From Mactromeris polynyma (Eukaryota; Mollusca; Bivalvia; Venerida; Mactridae): a stretch of DNA of 64,000 bases. Shown here piece after piece: positions 54,501-64,000 of the stretch (the first letter of the stretch is position 1; the number at the start of each line of letters is the position of its first letter). The DNA lies in assembly GCA_032209605.1 (NCBI GenBank), contig JASFXZ010000039.1, forward strand, positions 1,116,001 to 1,180,000. Reading direction: 5' to 3'. The position numbers and the translations under genes were made by a program. Below the pieces are notes generated by a model, which saw only the letters and a program-made list of their open reading frames with translations, was not told the DNA's origin and ran no database searches.

Positions 54501-57500
54501 AAATGATCCGAAATGAAATCGTTGCGTCAATGTCAAAGAACTAACCATTGGTTCAAAGTTGTTTTAGTGAAAACGTTTTACTTCATGATACCAAGTTGCC
54601 CTGTAACCATGCTCTCTTAATATGTTGTACCCTAAGGATCTGTGTTTGAGACACTTTTGAATATGATCTTCTGAAATAATGAGTTTGGGCCATCTTAATT
54701 CATGTTGTTAAATTCAGCCTTCACAAATCAGAACTACCCAATACGGATCTCGACAAAAGAAAATGGGCAAGACGCACGAAGGGAGGGACACAAAATAAAA
54801 AACGGACCAAGAGACACACACAGGGAGGGGTCACGAAACAAGACCGAAATGATAAGCACAAGACAATCAAACAACACAGCATTCCCAACTAATTATAAAC
54901 ATAAATATGAAACGAAGCAGGATTGTACGACCCCGACATAATGCCTTGGAACTGTCTGTTAATACTACGGCTCACCAACCTCGCACCTAACGGCTGTATA
55001 ACCAACATTCTAATGTTTCCAAAACTCATATAATTGAGCTGTTTGCAACTAACCTATATACTCGGCAGAAATCCAGTAACACAAACTAATGAAAACGAAT
55101 AAGTTTGTTTTTCAAAATGAACGTACACCATACCTTAAATTCTGTGTTTCTATTATTCATCACATAACTTCTAAACAACGGCTACTGCTTTACCAAATCC
55201 ACGGTGTCGCAACTTTTTAATTACAAACATTCAACTAAGCATAGTACTTACTACAGTTTTTATGTAATTAATATGTATACATTTATGTTCTATTCCATGC
55301 AGTGGTCATTTGGAGTACTGATGTGGGAATTTTTGACAAGGGGAGTTAACCCCTACCCGACAGTAGATGGATGGGACATTCTTCGCTACCTAAAGACAGG
55401 GAGAAGACTTAATAGACCAGAATTCTGTCCAGATGATATGTGCGTAATTCTTTGTCTCGAGTTCAACGTCTGTAATTTTGGTGCCAAACCAATTTAGTCA
55501 ACTATAATATCAACAAGTCATTTCTGATTTAGACCATCCTTCTGTTTTCGTTCACATTTTCATTTCCTATTCCTACTGTTGCTGGATATATTTTTCTTCT
55601 TTTTGATGAAGGCTGTAGAAATTTTACTGAAATGTCCAAGACGGTAGTTTATTGTATTGCCTAAATTAGTTTTTTTGGTCGTACAGTTCTGTGTCATTCG
55701 CTGTATCTGTTTTTGGTTTCGTTGGGGATGCTGTGTTGTTTGGTTTCCGTGTCCTTTTCATTTATATCTTTTTATTGTGTCCCATCCATGTATGTTGATC
55801 CTTACTTGCGTATGTCACATCCATTTCCATTTTTCTACGTTTGTCAGCGGAAGTTCAGATTGCCTTCTTACTCTTCATTTTGTCCACTTTTGATCTTAAG
55901 ACAAAACCTGCCCATTTTTCGCGATTCAGAGTTATTTTGGATCCCAGTTTCTATATCATATACTTTGTGTACTGTCATTTCGTCAATATTATTCTTGTTC
56001 TATGATATCATGCTATTCTAAAATTTGTCTGAAGATTTATCTTGAAACTGACTCCCAGACAATATCCAATTTTCACGATGTGTTCCTTGTCGCATCTAGC
56101 AGCGTTTGCTCTTTGAACATTTTATAATTCCCTAAAGAGAACGCTTATTATTTACTAACATGCATGGTTTAAACTAGATTTCGGACGAGTCAATTCAAAT
56201 TTAGGATGTTCAAGGTTTCTAGAAAAGAAATACGTAGTTAAGTATTTATCGTTTTAGAAACGAAGGCATAGTGCAACAGTAAACATTATCGCATTACAAG
56301 TTGTCTATTTCCAGCATGTTTACCGTTCAATGAAACATTAGCCTGGGGTCCTGGCTCACTGATTGCTAACGCTGTCAGTATAGCCAGGCGGAATTCAATC
56401 ACTTCGATTATCTGATTGGACAAGATTACCTTATGCCCGCGCATTTTCTTTATCCGGTTTCTTGATCACGTGATAAACTTCAGTCCTGATCAGCGCTGAA
56501 ACATAGTCACGTGGATTGTATTACGCCTGGCCTTACCGACGGTGTAAACATTCGGAAAACCTCGGCCAACCACGTCCAATGCCTCGGATATTCGTAAGGC
56601 ACTACTTTCGGAAATACCATTCGAATATCATGTAAACAATAATGCGGCGTGAAAGCTGGAGTGATGATGAAACGGGATTAGAATCACATATTTAAGCTAA
56701 TATTATGAAGACTGACATTTGTTTTTAACTAGAAATGAAAACGATAATCTATTTCTTATGTGAATTTATTGGAAGTTAAATCAGTTTTACGAGAACTATT
56801 TTTTGACCGCACAAATTGTTGAATTTTGCCACATAGTGCTCCGCCTGACATACACAAGAGGTTGTTCGTAGAGTAACGAAGTGGTACGGAAATATCCGAG
56901 AGCTGTCGTGATGTCAATTAAGATAACACTATAGTGTTTCATAGTGAAGTCATTATCTTTGTATTCTTTTCAATATTCTGACACAAATCTGGTCCACACA
57001 TTCATCTTGGGAAGCAGATGAACCCTATTTATTTAAGGGTCATTGGCTCAAAGGTCAAGGTCACAGGGGTCAAATGTTCACAGACAGTTTCCGATCAATA
57101 TCTCCAGAACCTCTTGACCTTTTATCCTCAAATCTGGTCCACACATTCATCTTGGGAAGCAGATGAACCCTATTTATTTTGGGGTTATGGGCTCAAAGGT
57201 CAAGGTCACATAGGTCAATTGTTCACAAACAGTTTCCGGTCAATAACTCCAGAACCCCTTGACCTTTTATACTCAAACCTGGTCCACATATTTATATTGG
57301 GTAGCAGCGGAATCCTATTGATTTTGTGGTCACAGTGGTCAATTGCCCACACACCGTTTCCGATCAATAACTCGAAAACCTCTTCACTGTTCATCCTCAA
57401 ACGTAGTCCACACATTTATATTCGGTAACAGAGGAACCCTATTGATTTTGGGCTCACATGGTGAAGGGTCAATGTCACAGAGGTCAATTGTTCACAACCC

Positions 57501-57936
57501 ATAACCTTTTCGTTTCCAATCATTAACTCAAGAACCCCTTGACCTATAATCCTCAAACTATCATCCACACATTCACCTTGGGTAGCATAGGAACCCTATT
57601 GATCTAGGGTCACGAGGTCAAAGGTCAAGGTCACAGGGGGCATAGTGTTTTACAAACATCTCTTGTTTTGTAATTCACTTAAGGGTTCATGTATATGTGG
57701 TAATCGTCTTCACTAACATAAGTTATACATTTCTTTTATGTAGGTACCGAATTTTGCAATCGTGCTGGGAATGGGAAGCAGACAATAGACCGACATTTGG
57801 TGACCTTACCACTTCGATCCCTGCACTTCTAAGAATTTTACAGAGAGCCTCTGAAAGAAGAAATATTTCTTCACGTTCTGATGACAAGGATGGAACAGAA
57901 CACATCGGAGTGAGTAGAAAATATATCAGGGACTGA
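33538..57936 (+). CDS. MET-like: MET/RON-like receptor tyrosine kinase, gene 2 (complete, 19 exons)
   Basis: Exons: 33538-34509, 35029-35217, 35857-35982, 36525-36563, 37002-37177, 38057-38180, 38801-38955, 44426-44578, 45423-45498, 46499-46717, 47260-47409, 48304-48583, 49121-49279, 50238-50321, 51274-51458, 52060-52169, 53733-53895, 55303-55439, 57744-57936. All junctions are GT/AG and phase-consistent; total 3690 nt, 1229 residues (human MET is about 1390). Order: signal peptide, sema (to about residue 442), four IPT repeats (to about 810), membrane span (about 827-848), kinase (about 920-1190). Predicted key residues: G-loop from G938, Lys964, catalytic Asp1059, DFG Asp1077, activation-loop Tyr1089/Tyr1090. 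The first ATG follows a G at -3; a second in-frame ATG four codons on, with A at -3, is an alternative start. The tail stops early compared with gene 1. Confidence 0.88.
36259..36400 (+). repeat. 15-bp tandem repeat in gene 2 intron
   Basis: Nine to ten units of ACAATTTCACACATC (early units CAACA instead of CATCA). The 15-bp period keeps both strands open, giving spurious HNFTH and EIVMC peptide ORFs. Confidence 0.85.
37222..37308 (+). pseudogene. Partial duplicate of the IPT1 exon inside the next intron
   Basis: After an acceptor-like ttgtttcacag, GAAAATTCAGCATTTCCG and CATTCGACCATCAGTGAGTA, then TTGCCATTGG copy parts of exon 37002-37177, with an internal loss of about 20 nt; the frame ends in TAG near 37306. 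No donor matches the real exon. Confidence 0.65.
37788..37948. mobile_element. 161-bp pogo-like MITE in gene 2 intron
   Basis: CAGTAAAACCTCA at the left and TGAGGTTTAACTG at the right are inverted with one mismatch and bordered by TA. A related half element is at 37654-37720 (GTAAAACCTCGAGAATAAGA, GTATTGAGGTTTAA). Confidence 0.65.
38181..38411 (+). other. Open reading frame continuing exon 38057-38180 into its intron
   Basis: The frame of the IPT1 exon stays open for 76 codons past the gtaaat donor, with three N-x-S/T sites and several cysteines, ending ...KPCNISQ. It matches no family I recognise. Intron retention would end the receptor after IPT1. Confidence 0.3.
38975..42240. mobile_element. 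Relative of the 4.77-kb TIR element, opposite orientation, in gene 2 intron
   Basis: The + strand here matches the - strand of 1830-6599 over most of its length; the left end (GTCCAGTCATTCTCCGTAAA) corresponds to the right end of that element. It is about 1.5 kb shorter, lacking inserts such as about 2917-4040. The right terminus is degraded, so no target duplication could be assigned. Its gene position (before exon 44426) differs from that of the gene 1 insertion. Confidence 0.65.
39535..41520 (-). pseudogene. Fragments of an EGF-like/transmembrane protein gene inside the TIR element
   Basis: On the - strand, 41515-41455 reads [17 protein letters not shown]; 40047-39900 reads [12 protein letters not shown], then [16 protein letters not shown] and ISCAIG, a cysteine pattern like MEGF-type EGF repeats; 39700-39523 gives a hydrophobic [18 protein letters not shown] followed by a donor-like cg|gtaagt. 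Together they look like exons of a receptor ectodomain and membrane span. In the gene 1 relative (about 5490-5600) the second piece is frameshifted. No complete gene can be assembled; host origin is an inference. Confidence 0.4.
42241..44425. other. 3' part of gene 2 intron 7
   Basis: No exon recognised. One small doublet near 43620-43685 (TGGAGATAAGGCGACGATGT and near copy). The last 85 bp resemble the 3' end of the following intron. Confidence 0.5.
44625..44830 (+). repeat. tRNA-derived SINE (intron of gene 2)
   Basis: Counterpart of the SINE at 290-490, with B-box GGTTTCGAATCCC and the same central block, so the insertion predates the duplication. Confidence 0.6.
45591..45966. mobile_element. 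MITE-like foldback element, gene 2 copy
   Basis: Same inverted termini as 1193-1578, with a short internal deletion; the right end keeps AAGATGTTTCGTGAATTCCA, a better match to the left end than in copy 1. Confidence 0.65.
47575..47826. repeat. 41-bp minisatellite in gene 2 intron, contracted
   Basis: Same unit as 7800-8352 but only about four to five copies, one interrupted by a run of G near 47735-47747. Confidence 0.85.
48304..48583 (+). other. Gene 2 transmembrane and juxtamembrane exon
   Basis: Same length (280 nt) and phase as the gene 1 exon at 8822. The span reads [20 protein letters not shown] followed by the basic [11 protein letters not shown]. Small substitutions relative to gene 1 keep the hydrophobic character. 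Confidence 0.82.
49315..49815 (+). repeat. tRNA-derived SINE-like element in gene 2 intron
   Basis: Counterpart of 9836-10340, with B-box GCGAATTCGAACCC; shared insertion predating the duplication. Confidence 0.55.
51412..51850 (+). repeat. Tandem array of a kinase-exon 3' end with its splice donor (gene 2)
   Basis: Same structure as in gene 1 with one more unit: donor-like sites at 51459 (real), 51534, 51608, 51681, 51754 and 51834. Confidence 0.8.
52195..53322. mobile_element. 1.13-kb foldback element with 8-bp target duplication (gene 2 only)
   Basis: Ends are ATGGTGGCATATTACTGCAT and, reverse-complemented, ATGGTGGCATATTACTGTCA; inverted similarity reaches about 250 bp inward. Flanks GGAACTGT (52187-52194) and AGAACCGT (53323-53330) duplicate the single GGAACTGT of gene 1 near 12600. 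The interior is a tandem array of about six units of 115-125 bp (core CGCGAATTTGAGTTATTAAG), each itself containing inverted GTGGTAACACGAATCTTA. No coding sequence. Confidence 0.8.
56339..56543. mobile_element. About 205-bp insertion in gene 2 last intron
   Basis: Gene 1 reads acatgtgtaaacattcgg without interruption near 15630. Here the words are split by about 205 bp that begin with AGCCTGG and end with CGCCTGGCC-type sequence and hold several CCTGG/CCAGG words. MITE-like; no clear target duplication. Confidence 0.45.
56985..57645 (+). repeat. About 145-bp tandem repeat with AGGTCA half-sites (gene 2)
   Basis: Counterpart of 16480-17115 lacking its left segment; the AGGTCA pair plus TCAAGGTCA is kept at 57614-57633. 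Confidence 0.7.
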
Positions 57937-58123
57937 AGACAGAGTAGAGATGAAGACACCTGAAGGTAAAGTAGAGACAGAAGAAATTAACAGTCATGAG
58001 GACTATGGTAGAGATGAAGAGAACAACCCTTATATAAACCAAGATATCATTAAAGTAAATTAAGGTACAGAAAAGAAAATTCAAACAAAACACAAATTAG
58101 GTATACTATTCAATAACATATAT

Positions 58124-58129
58124 AATAAA
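58124..58129 (+). terminator. Polyadenylation signal AATAAA of gene 2
   Basis: AATAAA in the position equivalent to 17622 of gene 1, about 190 nt after the early stop codon. Confidence 0.5.
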
Positions 58130-58484
58130 TGTTTTATTATTTGATTATTGTAACTACCTCTCTTGTTATGTAAATATCTTGCATTTGAAATTCTACTCTT
58201 TTGAGATGAAAGTACAATGTACGTATATGTACTAATGTATGTATTGTTATTTGTCTATGCTTAAATACAATCATATATCAATTATTTAACTGACTTGATG
58301 AGATATTATTTATTATTATTATTTTGTACACACATGTATACACTTTGTACAAAAAAGTATATAAAACTAAGGTGATTAAGTAGAGTAAAAAATACAAAAA
58401 GCATTGTGATGTTTCCTTTCGATATAATTTGCTCTTGAGTAAAAATATGTATAAGTTGCATTTATCTTGCAGCAAATGTGTATT

Positions 58485-58884
58485 ATACGGTGGCCTACTT
58501 CTGCCACTAGTTAACTACATAATTTACTATAAAATTATGTGGTTATCGCCTTAACGAAACTAGATAACAACTTAATTAACTAGAAAATGATGATCTTATC
58601 ACGTTAAAGAACCTAGATAACTACTTAATTAATGAGAAAATTATGTGGTTTACTAGATAAGTATCATGATAAATTTTCATACCAGATACATATCACGAAA
58701 AAATGTCCGATAGTGCCTACATATGCCACCACTTACCCAATTAATCTCCTAAGTTTTCAGGACGGACAATATATTTTCGATAAATGTTAAGTAGTTAACG
58801 CGAAAACGTTTTCTTTATTGTGGTAACCACTCAATTTCCTAGTTAATTAGGTAGATAACTGGTGGAAGAAGTATGCCGCCATAG
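58485..58884. mobile_element. About 400-bp foldback element downstream of gene 2, same terminal family
   Basis: Left TACGGTGGCCTACTTCTGCC and the reverse complement of the right end, TATGGCGGCATACTTCTTCC, match each other and resemble the ends of 52195-53322. It lies within about 1 kb of sequence (58415-59440) that gene 1 lacks. Confidence 0.6.
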
Positions 58885-60888
58885 TATTATGCCCAATATT
58901 TTTCTTTGTAATAAATATGCATGAATCTGTTGTTTTATGTGTATTTGTTTGATTAAGTTCACGGGGTTCTCGTTTTACCGTTATATAAACATATTGCCTT
59001 TTGCAATAAATATACACATACAAACATGCTGTTTAATATATAAACGGTGTATACATGCATGTAAATTTTGTTCATAAAACGGGACATTCCCCATTGATTA
59101 TTTAAACTATTTGCGTTAAGGCGATATATAGGCTACCCTAGAAAATAGCCATATTTGCTTTTAGCAATATTTTTGAAAGTACATATTATAGCAAGGTGAA
59201 ATGTACACTGTTTTATCAATATACTGTCCTTCTACTAATACTGCTATTATTGTGTAAAAATGTTGAAAAATAACGAAGTTATTTGAACTTTTGGTACTGT
59301 CAAATTGGACATGTTGGTCCGGTAAATCAGGCTAATTGCACAAGCTTTAAGTTTGCAAAAGAAACACATGTATATAAAGATAATAATCAAATCTACCTCA
59401 TGCTATCGAGATTTTTATAAAAACAACATAAAATTAAGTTTTTATTCCAAAATAACAAGAACAGAAACAAGGGATGAGTATGGAAAATCTAGTTTTTTAT
59501 ATTTTTATTGATATGATTTTGAAAAAAAATCGATAGCATAAGCTAGACACTTTCATTCCTTTCCAAAAATACTTTTGATATTAAAAATACTTAACAGAAT
59601 TGTGTGTGCATTTACCGGAATGTAAAACTTCATTAAAAGTCATTCTAAATGTAAAAAAGTACTATACAGTGTATAGAGTTAATCCATAAATGTGTATATT
59701 GATAAACTTGTCAAAAAACATGGCGACTTCACCACTTTAAGGTAATGTCAAATATATTGTGAACACAATGTTGTAACACAAATATCACCAAGTGTTTATC
59801 GGGTATGAATTATATCTTTATGCTGCGAAAATCAAATAAGTTATATTTTCAATTTTGTTTGTCATTTAATATCATGTTTCCTGTACGTTGTAGTTTAGAA
59901 GGGCACGTTGTAAATAAGTTCATGTTTCTAGCATTAGTAAAACGTCTGCTTTCGTTAAATAAAAGAGAGGTTAAAGTTGTTAAAGGGAATGTCCAATGCA
60001 TAAGACAATGTCTCCTCCCTACGACCTCCAGGGCAACAGCAGTCTACAACACACTATGGACTGAGGAAGTGCAAGGGTAAACATTTAAGGGAATAGGAGC
60101 TCAAGGAATGGTCTGGTCGACCACCAAAACAACTAAGGAGAAATTAGGGGGAAAAACGAGGGAAAATGTTTAATGGATGGAATCTGGAACCAATAAATTG
60201 GTCCAAGATGGAATACATCACGGACCAAGCCAAGAAAGTCGGTAATCGTAGGCCGAAGGAGGAGGGAGAAATAATATATTATATCAATACTTTATTAATT
60301 ATTATTATCTACATTATGCCTACGTTGTTGAATGTCATTTACAGTGTCACTGATACAAGTACTCATAAAATGAACTTCTATTGCTTTAATAAGAATACAG
60401 AATTTGGTTCAAGTCGACTTGAAATAAACTTTATGTTGGGTCTCTTGTTTTGTAAATACGCTGACAGGAATATTTTTATTAAATCGTAATGATGCTTTTA
60501 TGTTGAAATATTTATCATTGAGGGTTTATTGAATTTGGTATTTCAATTATCGAGTTTCTCAATTAGGCCAGAATACTGGTGGGTAATCCAGGAATCAACC
60601 ATCGAGAGTGATAAATGCAAATTATGAGAACGTGCTTCACGTTTGATGTAAGATGAATTATGATGAATAAAAAAACTAAGAAATTGTTCTTTTTATCGAT
60701 GGAATGGTTATGACATGTGGAACTTATAATTAATATGACAGGTACCTCTATGTTGTTTAGACAAGTACACAACTTGATGTTTCGTTTTTGTTTTTATTTA
60801 TGTTGTTTTGAATTTCTTCATTTTGTTAAATGTATTTGTAATCTAATTGTACACTTCGTAATTTGTTCAGATCAACATCTTAGGACAT

Positions 60889-61700
60889 GCCAAATTGGAA
60901 TTTGTTTAGCGTCCGCGTGCGCCTATGTTTTGCGCTCCTCGAGCCAAATCAAAAGTTTTTTTTAAGCTAAAGTTCTCAAATATTTTCGATGCCCATGATT
61001 CGACAACGGCAATTTTAGTTGAGATCCGACAACGATGTGACTATCTGACCCATTCCCAAAGCCGAATACATGTATATGTTTTTTTCCCAATCTGAAAACC
61101 AAATCCCAATCAGAAGCACCTACGAAAACTCTGGATCGACTTTGTATATCTTGAAGCTCTTTGTATAACTCTCGCCATTGGTGTCCCTTGTATGATAATC
61201 GACAGTTTAGAAATGTAGATTAGAATGCTTGTTTATGAAAAATTTAGATATGAAAAGCCTGTACTTTTAATTATGAAAATTCCTCAAATTCAGGTTGAAG
61301 AGATTCAAGTTTTCTCAAATTGGCAAATTTTACGACGCATTTTTTCCCAATTTATATAGGGACTTTTCCCCAAAAAATTGACAGAAAAAGACATGAATTC
61401 TTAACATACTATTATTGTCTTGTAGAAATGTGTTTAACGTTAATGTGTGTGAAAACTAGTTAATTTGTGTGAAAACTAGTCAGTTTTAGACTAGATTTAT
61501 TCATGTATAGATCTAATTTGGAAGCAAACCATTTTGTTTGTTTTATGGTGTTACTTTCATTAAAATATCTAAAATAATGCATCGCTTATTATCTGAGGAT
61601 ATTTGTTTTTCCGTTATGAGTTTTTTTTGAATCGGTAGCTAGGTTTCGCGAACTTAGGTTGACGCTTAACAAAATTCCAATTTGGCTTGGCCTTATGTAT
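60889..61700. mobile_element. About 0.8-kb MITE-like element between gene 2 and ST2
   Basis: Counterpart of 19386-20191 with the same inverted ends, so the insertion is older than the duplication. Confidence 0.6.
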
Positions 61701-62836
61701 AATTATGTATTACGGTGCAAGTATGAACATAATTCTATGTGTACGCTCAAACTCTTTTCTAAATGCTCACTTCCTATGTTCATATTTTCTAAAATATATG
61801 CAACCAAATAAATTATATAAATTTACTTACGCCATTCTTACTCATCTGTTGAAACCCATGATTGTACAAAAATGTTATTAAAAGATGGACCATAGTCATG
61901 TTCACGAGTATGTATCATATCCACACTTAGATCACTAGTAACCATTTTACAATTGATGGTCGTTATTAATTCTGAAACATGCATATATTCGGTACAAAAC
62001 AACTCTTTAATTCAAGGCCTACATTAACCAGGTTAACTGGTGGCAGAAATATTCCACCATACACATGGTATCTTATTCACAATATTTCTTGTTAAAATAA
62101 CGTGTTTTGATTCGCGTGTAATGGATGATAAAATATTTAACACATAGCTATAACAGCAAAAATAAGGACATTTTGCAGTTTCAAAGTTTGCTAACGATAT
62201 TTCTTACACGGTATATTCTGTTCTGTTCCAATCTGAGATTTCATGTCATTGTCTGTCACAGACTATCATTGTAATCGTAGGATACAAAATGAATTCTGCA
62301 TTTACAAAACAATGTTAATGTTCACCTGCCATTTCTGTACAAATAGGAAATCTCCCTATACATGTACCTTGTAACTGAGAACATATCTTAAGGTGCATTA
62401 AAAATAATACAATAGAGATCTAACACATAATTATCATGCAATCCATGATCGTAAATTGTACTAATTTAAGACGACAATGCCATACATATCACATATGACA
62501 ATATTTTAATCGAAACGCCTCTGATATAATCCTGTGTTTCTCTCTGATGTGTGTGTTGTTTCAACATTTATTCAGTTATGTACGGTGAACAGTTAACCTA
62601 ACCAGTGTACCTGGGTAATCAGATAATCCTCAAGTTACTGAAATTTTCACCTCATGCAACAAAGGTAGAGACGGAAAACTTTGGATGTACACGTATTACA
62701 TTTAGTCATTTGTCACGAAGACACACGCCTCACCCGAGCCTACGGCCTCTCGAGAATGGAAGTCGATTTAACTAGGCCAAGTTCAGTCTATTGCTTACAG
62801 ATATATATTATGAATACGTCGGAAGTTTTCACAATG

Positions 62837-62842
62837 TTTATT
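62837..62842 (-). terminator. Polyadenylation signal of ST2
   Basis: AATAAA on the - strand, about 80 nt beyond the stop at 62921, as in ST1. Confidence 0.5.
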
Positions 62843-62920
62843 CACAGAGTATGAGAACGGTTGAACCGTTTACTCATACTGTCTCAGATTGGATAATGTA
62901 CACATTGATCGACATGGTAA

Positions 62921-64000
62921 CTATTGACTATTGCCGTTTGATTGTCCAGAAACTCTTTTAGTATTGTAATCAATTTCTGGATAAAGTTCTGTAAGATTTT
63001 TATTAAATTGTTCGTAGAATTGATCTATCAGCTCTCGGGTTTCCGGAAGCATATCTCCTATTTTTGCTTCTGCGTCTCGACGCTTGTTCGCATCGGGTCG
63101 TTTAAATATGAGCAACTCTTCGAGTCTTGTAAATGGCCCTGAAAAAGTGCAACCCGAGAAATTATATACACACCAGTCGTTGTATTTATAACACTAGATC
63201 AGATTTTTCTAGCTCGCCACATATTTTTACTTTACAACTTTCCAATTTCAATTTCGAACACGACCTTCTCAGGATTCCTTTTTTTAAATATTTTTTTTTC
63301 ATAATGGTTTCCGAAACAAAGGGTACCGGTCACTTTTGAGATATCCACCGTTGTTCACAGATTGTTCTTGTAGTACCCGGATAAAACTGGATTATTTGTT
63401 TATCGAAAAAACTTTTGAGTAAAATTATCGTACCTGCTCATCTATCAGTTATATACAAGAGAGAGAATAAGTTGCTACAGGGAACGCCACATACCGTAGA
63501 CAGTGCCTCCCCACAAAGCATGGTCTAGAATATAAAATTTTAATTTATACCATCCACGTCAGGGCTCTAGAAATCCACTAGCCCGACGACATGGACTAGT
63601 CTAATGCTGAATCGGATTACCAACAGGTAAAGTTAATCCCGGACAAGTCTGTTTTTAAAGCTAACTAATAACAGCAATTATCCAGTTGTAAGTCAAACCT
63701 TAGAATCCAACAAACACATACATGTAATAATTAATTTTAGATTATGGAGCTATCATTGTGTATATTTATAAGTGTTACTAAATTGACCGATATTCTCCGA
63801 TAACTAGCTTCCTATGTCCGACAAGCCAAATTTTACATATCAGATAGTCTGGGACAACATTTTGTAGAGCACTGCACGTATGTAGAATGTCCCACTTACT
63901 TAAATTGAGAAACGTAAGGACTCTTTTATAAGTCGCGGACCTCTTTTCGCCAACTGTATCTGCTGCGTCTATAACAAGAACATTCTCTTTTGTGAAAATG
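62921..64000 (-). CDS. CHST15-like carbohydrate sulfotransferase ST2 (3' two exons, cut by window end)
   Basis: Last exon 63138-62921 and part of the preceding exon (from 63900 to the window edge) match ST1 in length, phase and splice sites. The final exon encodes RPFTRLEELLIFKRPDANKR and the PETRELIDQFYEQFNKNL helix, ending at the same TAG. The partial exon gives ENVLVIDAADTVGEKRSATY, more divergent from ST1 (which has YATDTYGQ) than the surrounding DNA would suggest. The PAPS-binding exons and the exon frameshifted in ST1 lie beyond 64000. Confidence 0.75.

Larger units (their letters stand above)
49121..57936 (+). other. Gene 2 tyrosine kinase exons, shortened tail
   Basis: Eight exons from 49121 on carry [54 protein letters not shown] and [16 protein letters not shown]. 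Differences from gene 1 are conservative (for example TTK for TTQ, VAHGMDY for VANGMDY), so the kinase looks active. The last exon (57744-57936) ends at a TGA 26 residues or so after the shared SERR block, so the YINQ segment of gene 1 is not translated. Confidence 0.86.
58130..62836. other. Intergenic interval, gene 2 to ST2
   Basis: Counterpart of 17628-21327 plus an extra about 1 kb (58415-59440). No gene seen. Confidence 0.6.
44331..64000 (+). repeat. Long direct repeat, right copy (partner 1-22544)
   Basis: Collinear with the left copy over receptor exons 8-19 of gene 2, the intergenic interval and the 3' exons of ST2, and still matching at the window edge. Confidence 0.9.

Overview
The window is animal nuclear DNA: AT-rich, with short exons bounded by GT/AG splice sites, long introns, tRNA-derived SINEs, MITE-like foldback elements and minisatellites. 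The frequent TACATGTA words, the dispersed GGTCAAGGTCA-type repeat and the gene families suggest a mollusc, most likely a bivalve. The species call is an inference; no marker gene settles it.

Two gene types occur twice in the same order. (1) A MET/RON-family receptor tyrosine kinase on the + strand. Gene 1 enters from the left (12 exons here, 92-17561; only the second half of the ectodomain onward). Gene 2 is complete (19 exons, 33538-57936); its exons add up to 3690 nt, 1229 codons plus stop, with every junction in phase. It has a signal peptide, sema domain, four IPT/TIG repeats, one membrane span and a kinase domain with all catalytic residues and the MET-type twin activation-loop tyrosines. 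No PSI domain is visible. (2) A carbohydrate sulfotransferase (CHST15-like) on the - strand, just downstream of each receptor and convergent with it. ST1 has six exons recognised between 21412 and 25803 and carries an apparent frameshift. ST2 is cut by the right edge of the window (62921-64000).

Layout: receptor 1 3' part (1-17.6 kb); repeat-bearing intergenic DNA (17.6-21.3 kb); sulfotransferase 1 (21.3-25.8 kb); gene-poor DNA with SINE fragments and odd repeats (25.8-33.5 kb); receptor 2 (33.5-58.1 kb); intergenic (58.1-62.8 kb); sulfotransferase 2 (62.8-64 kb). Positions 1-22.5 kb and 44.3-64 kb are a direct long repeat, nearly identical in introns as well as exons. It is either a recent tandem duplication or two haplotypes laid end to end by the assembler.

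The copies differ in informative ways. Receptor 1 keeps a C-terminal tail with a YINQ (Grb2-type) motif; receptor 2 has an early stop before it. A 4.77-kb TIR element with TA target duplication sits in receptor 1 only at that site, and a relative lies in opposite orientation in an earlier intron of receptor 2. A 1.13-kb foldback element with 8-bp target duplication is in receptor 2 only. Both receptors carry a tandem array made of copies of a kinase-exon 3' end together with its splice donor.

In function, the receptors would be cell-surface sema/IPT kinases and the sulfotransferases Golgi enzymes using PAPS to sulfate glycans. Vertebrate MET signalling uses sulfated glycosaminoglycans as ligand co-factors, so the linkage is suggestive, but no functional coupling can be shown from sequence.
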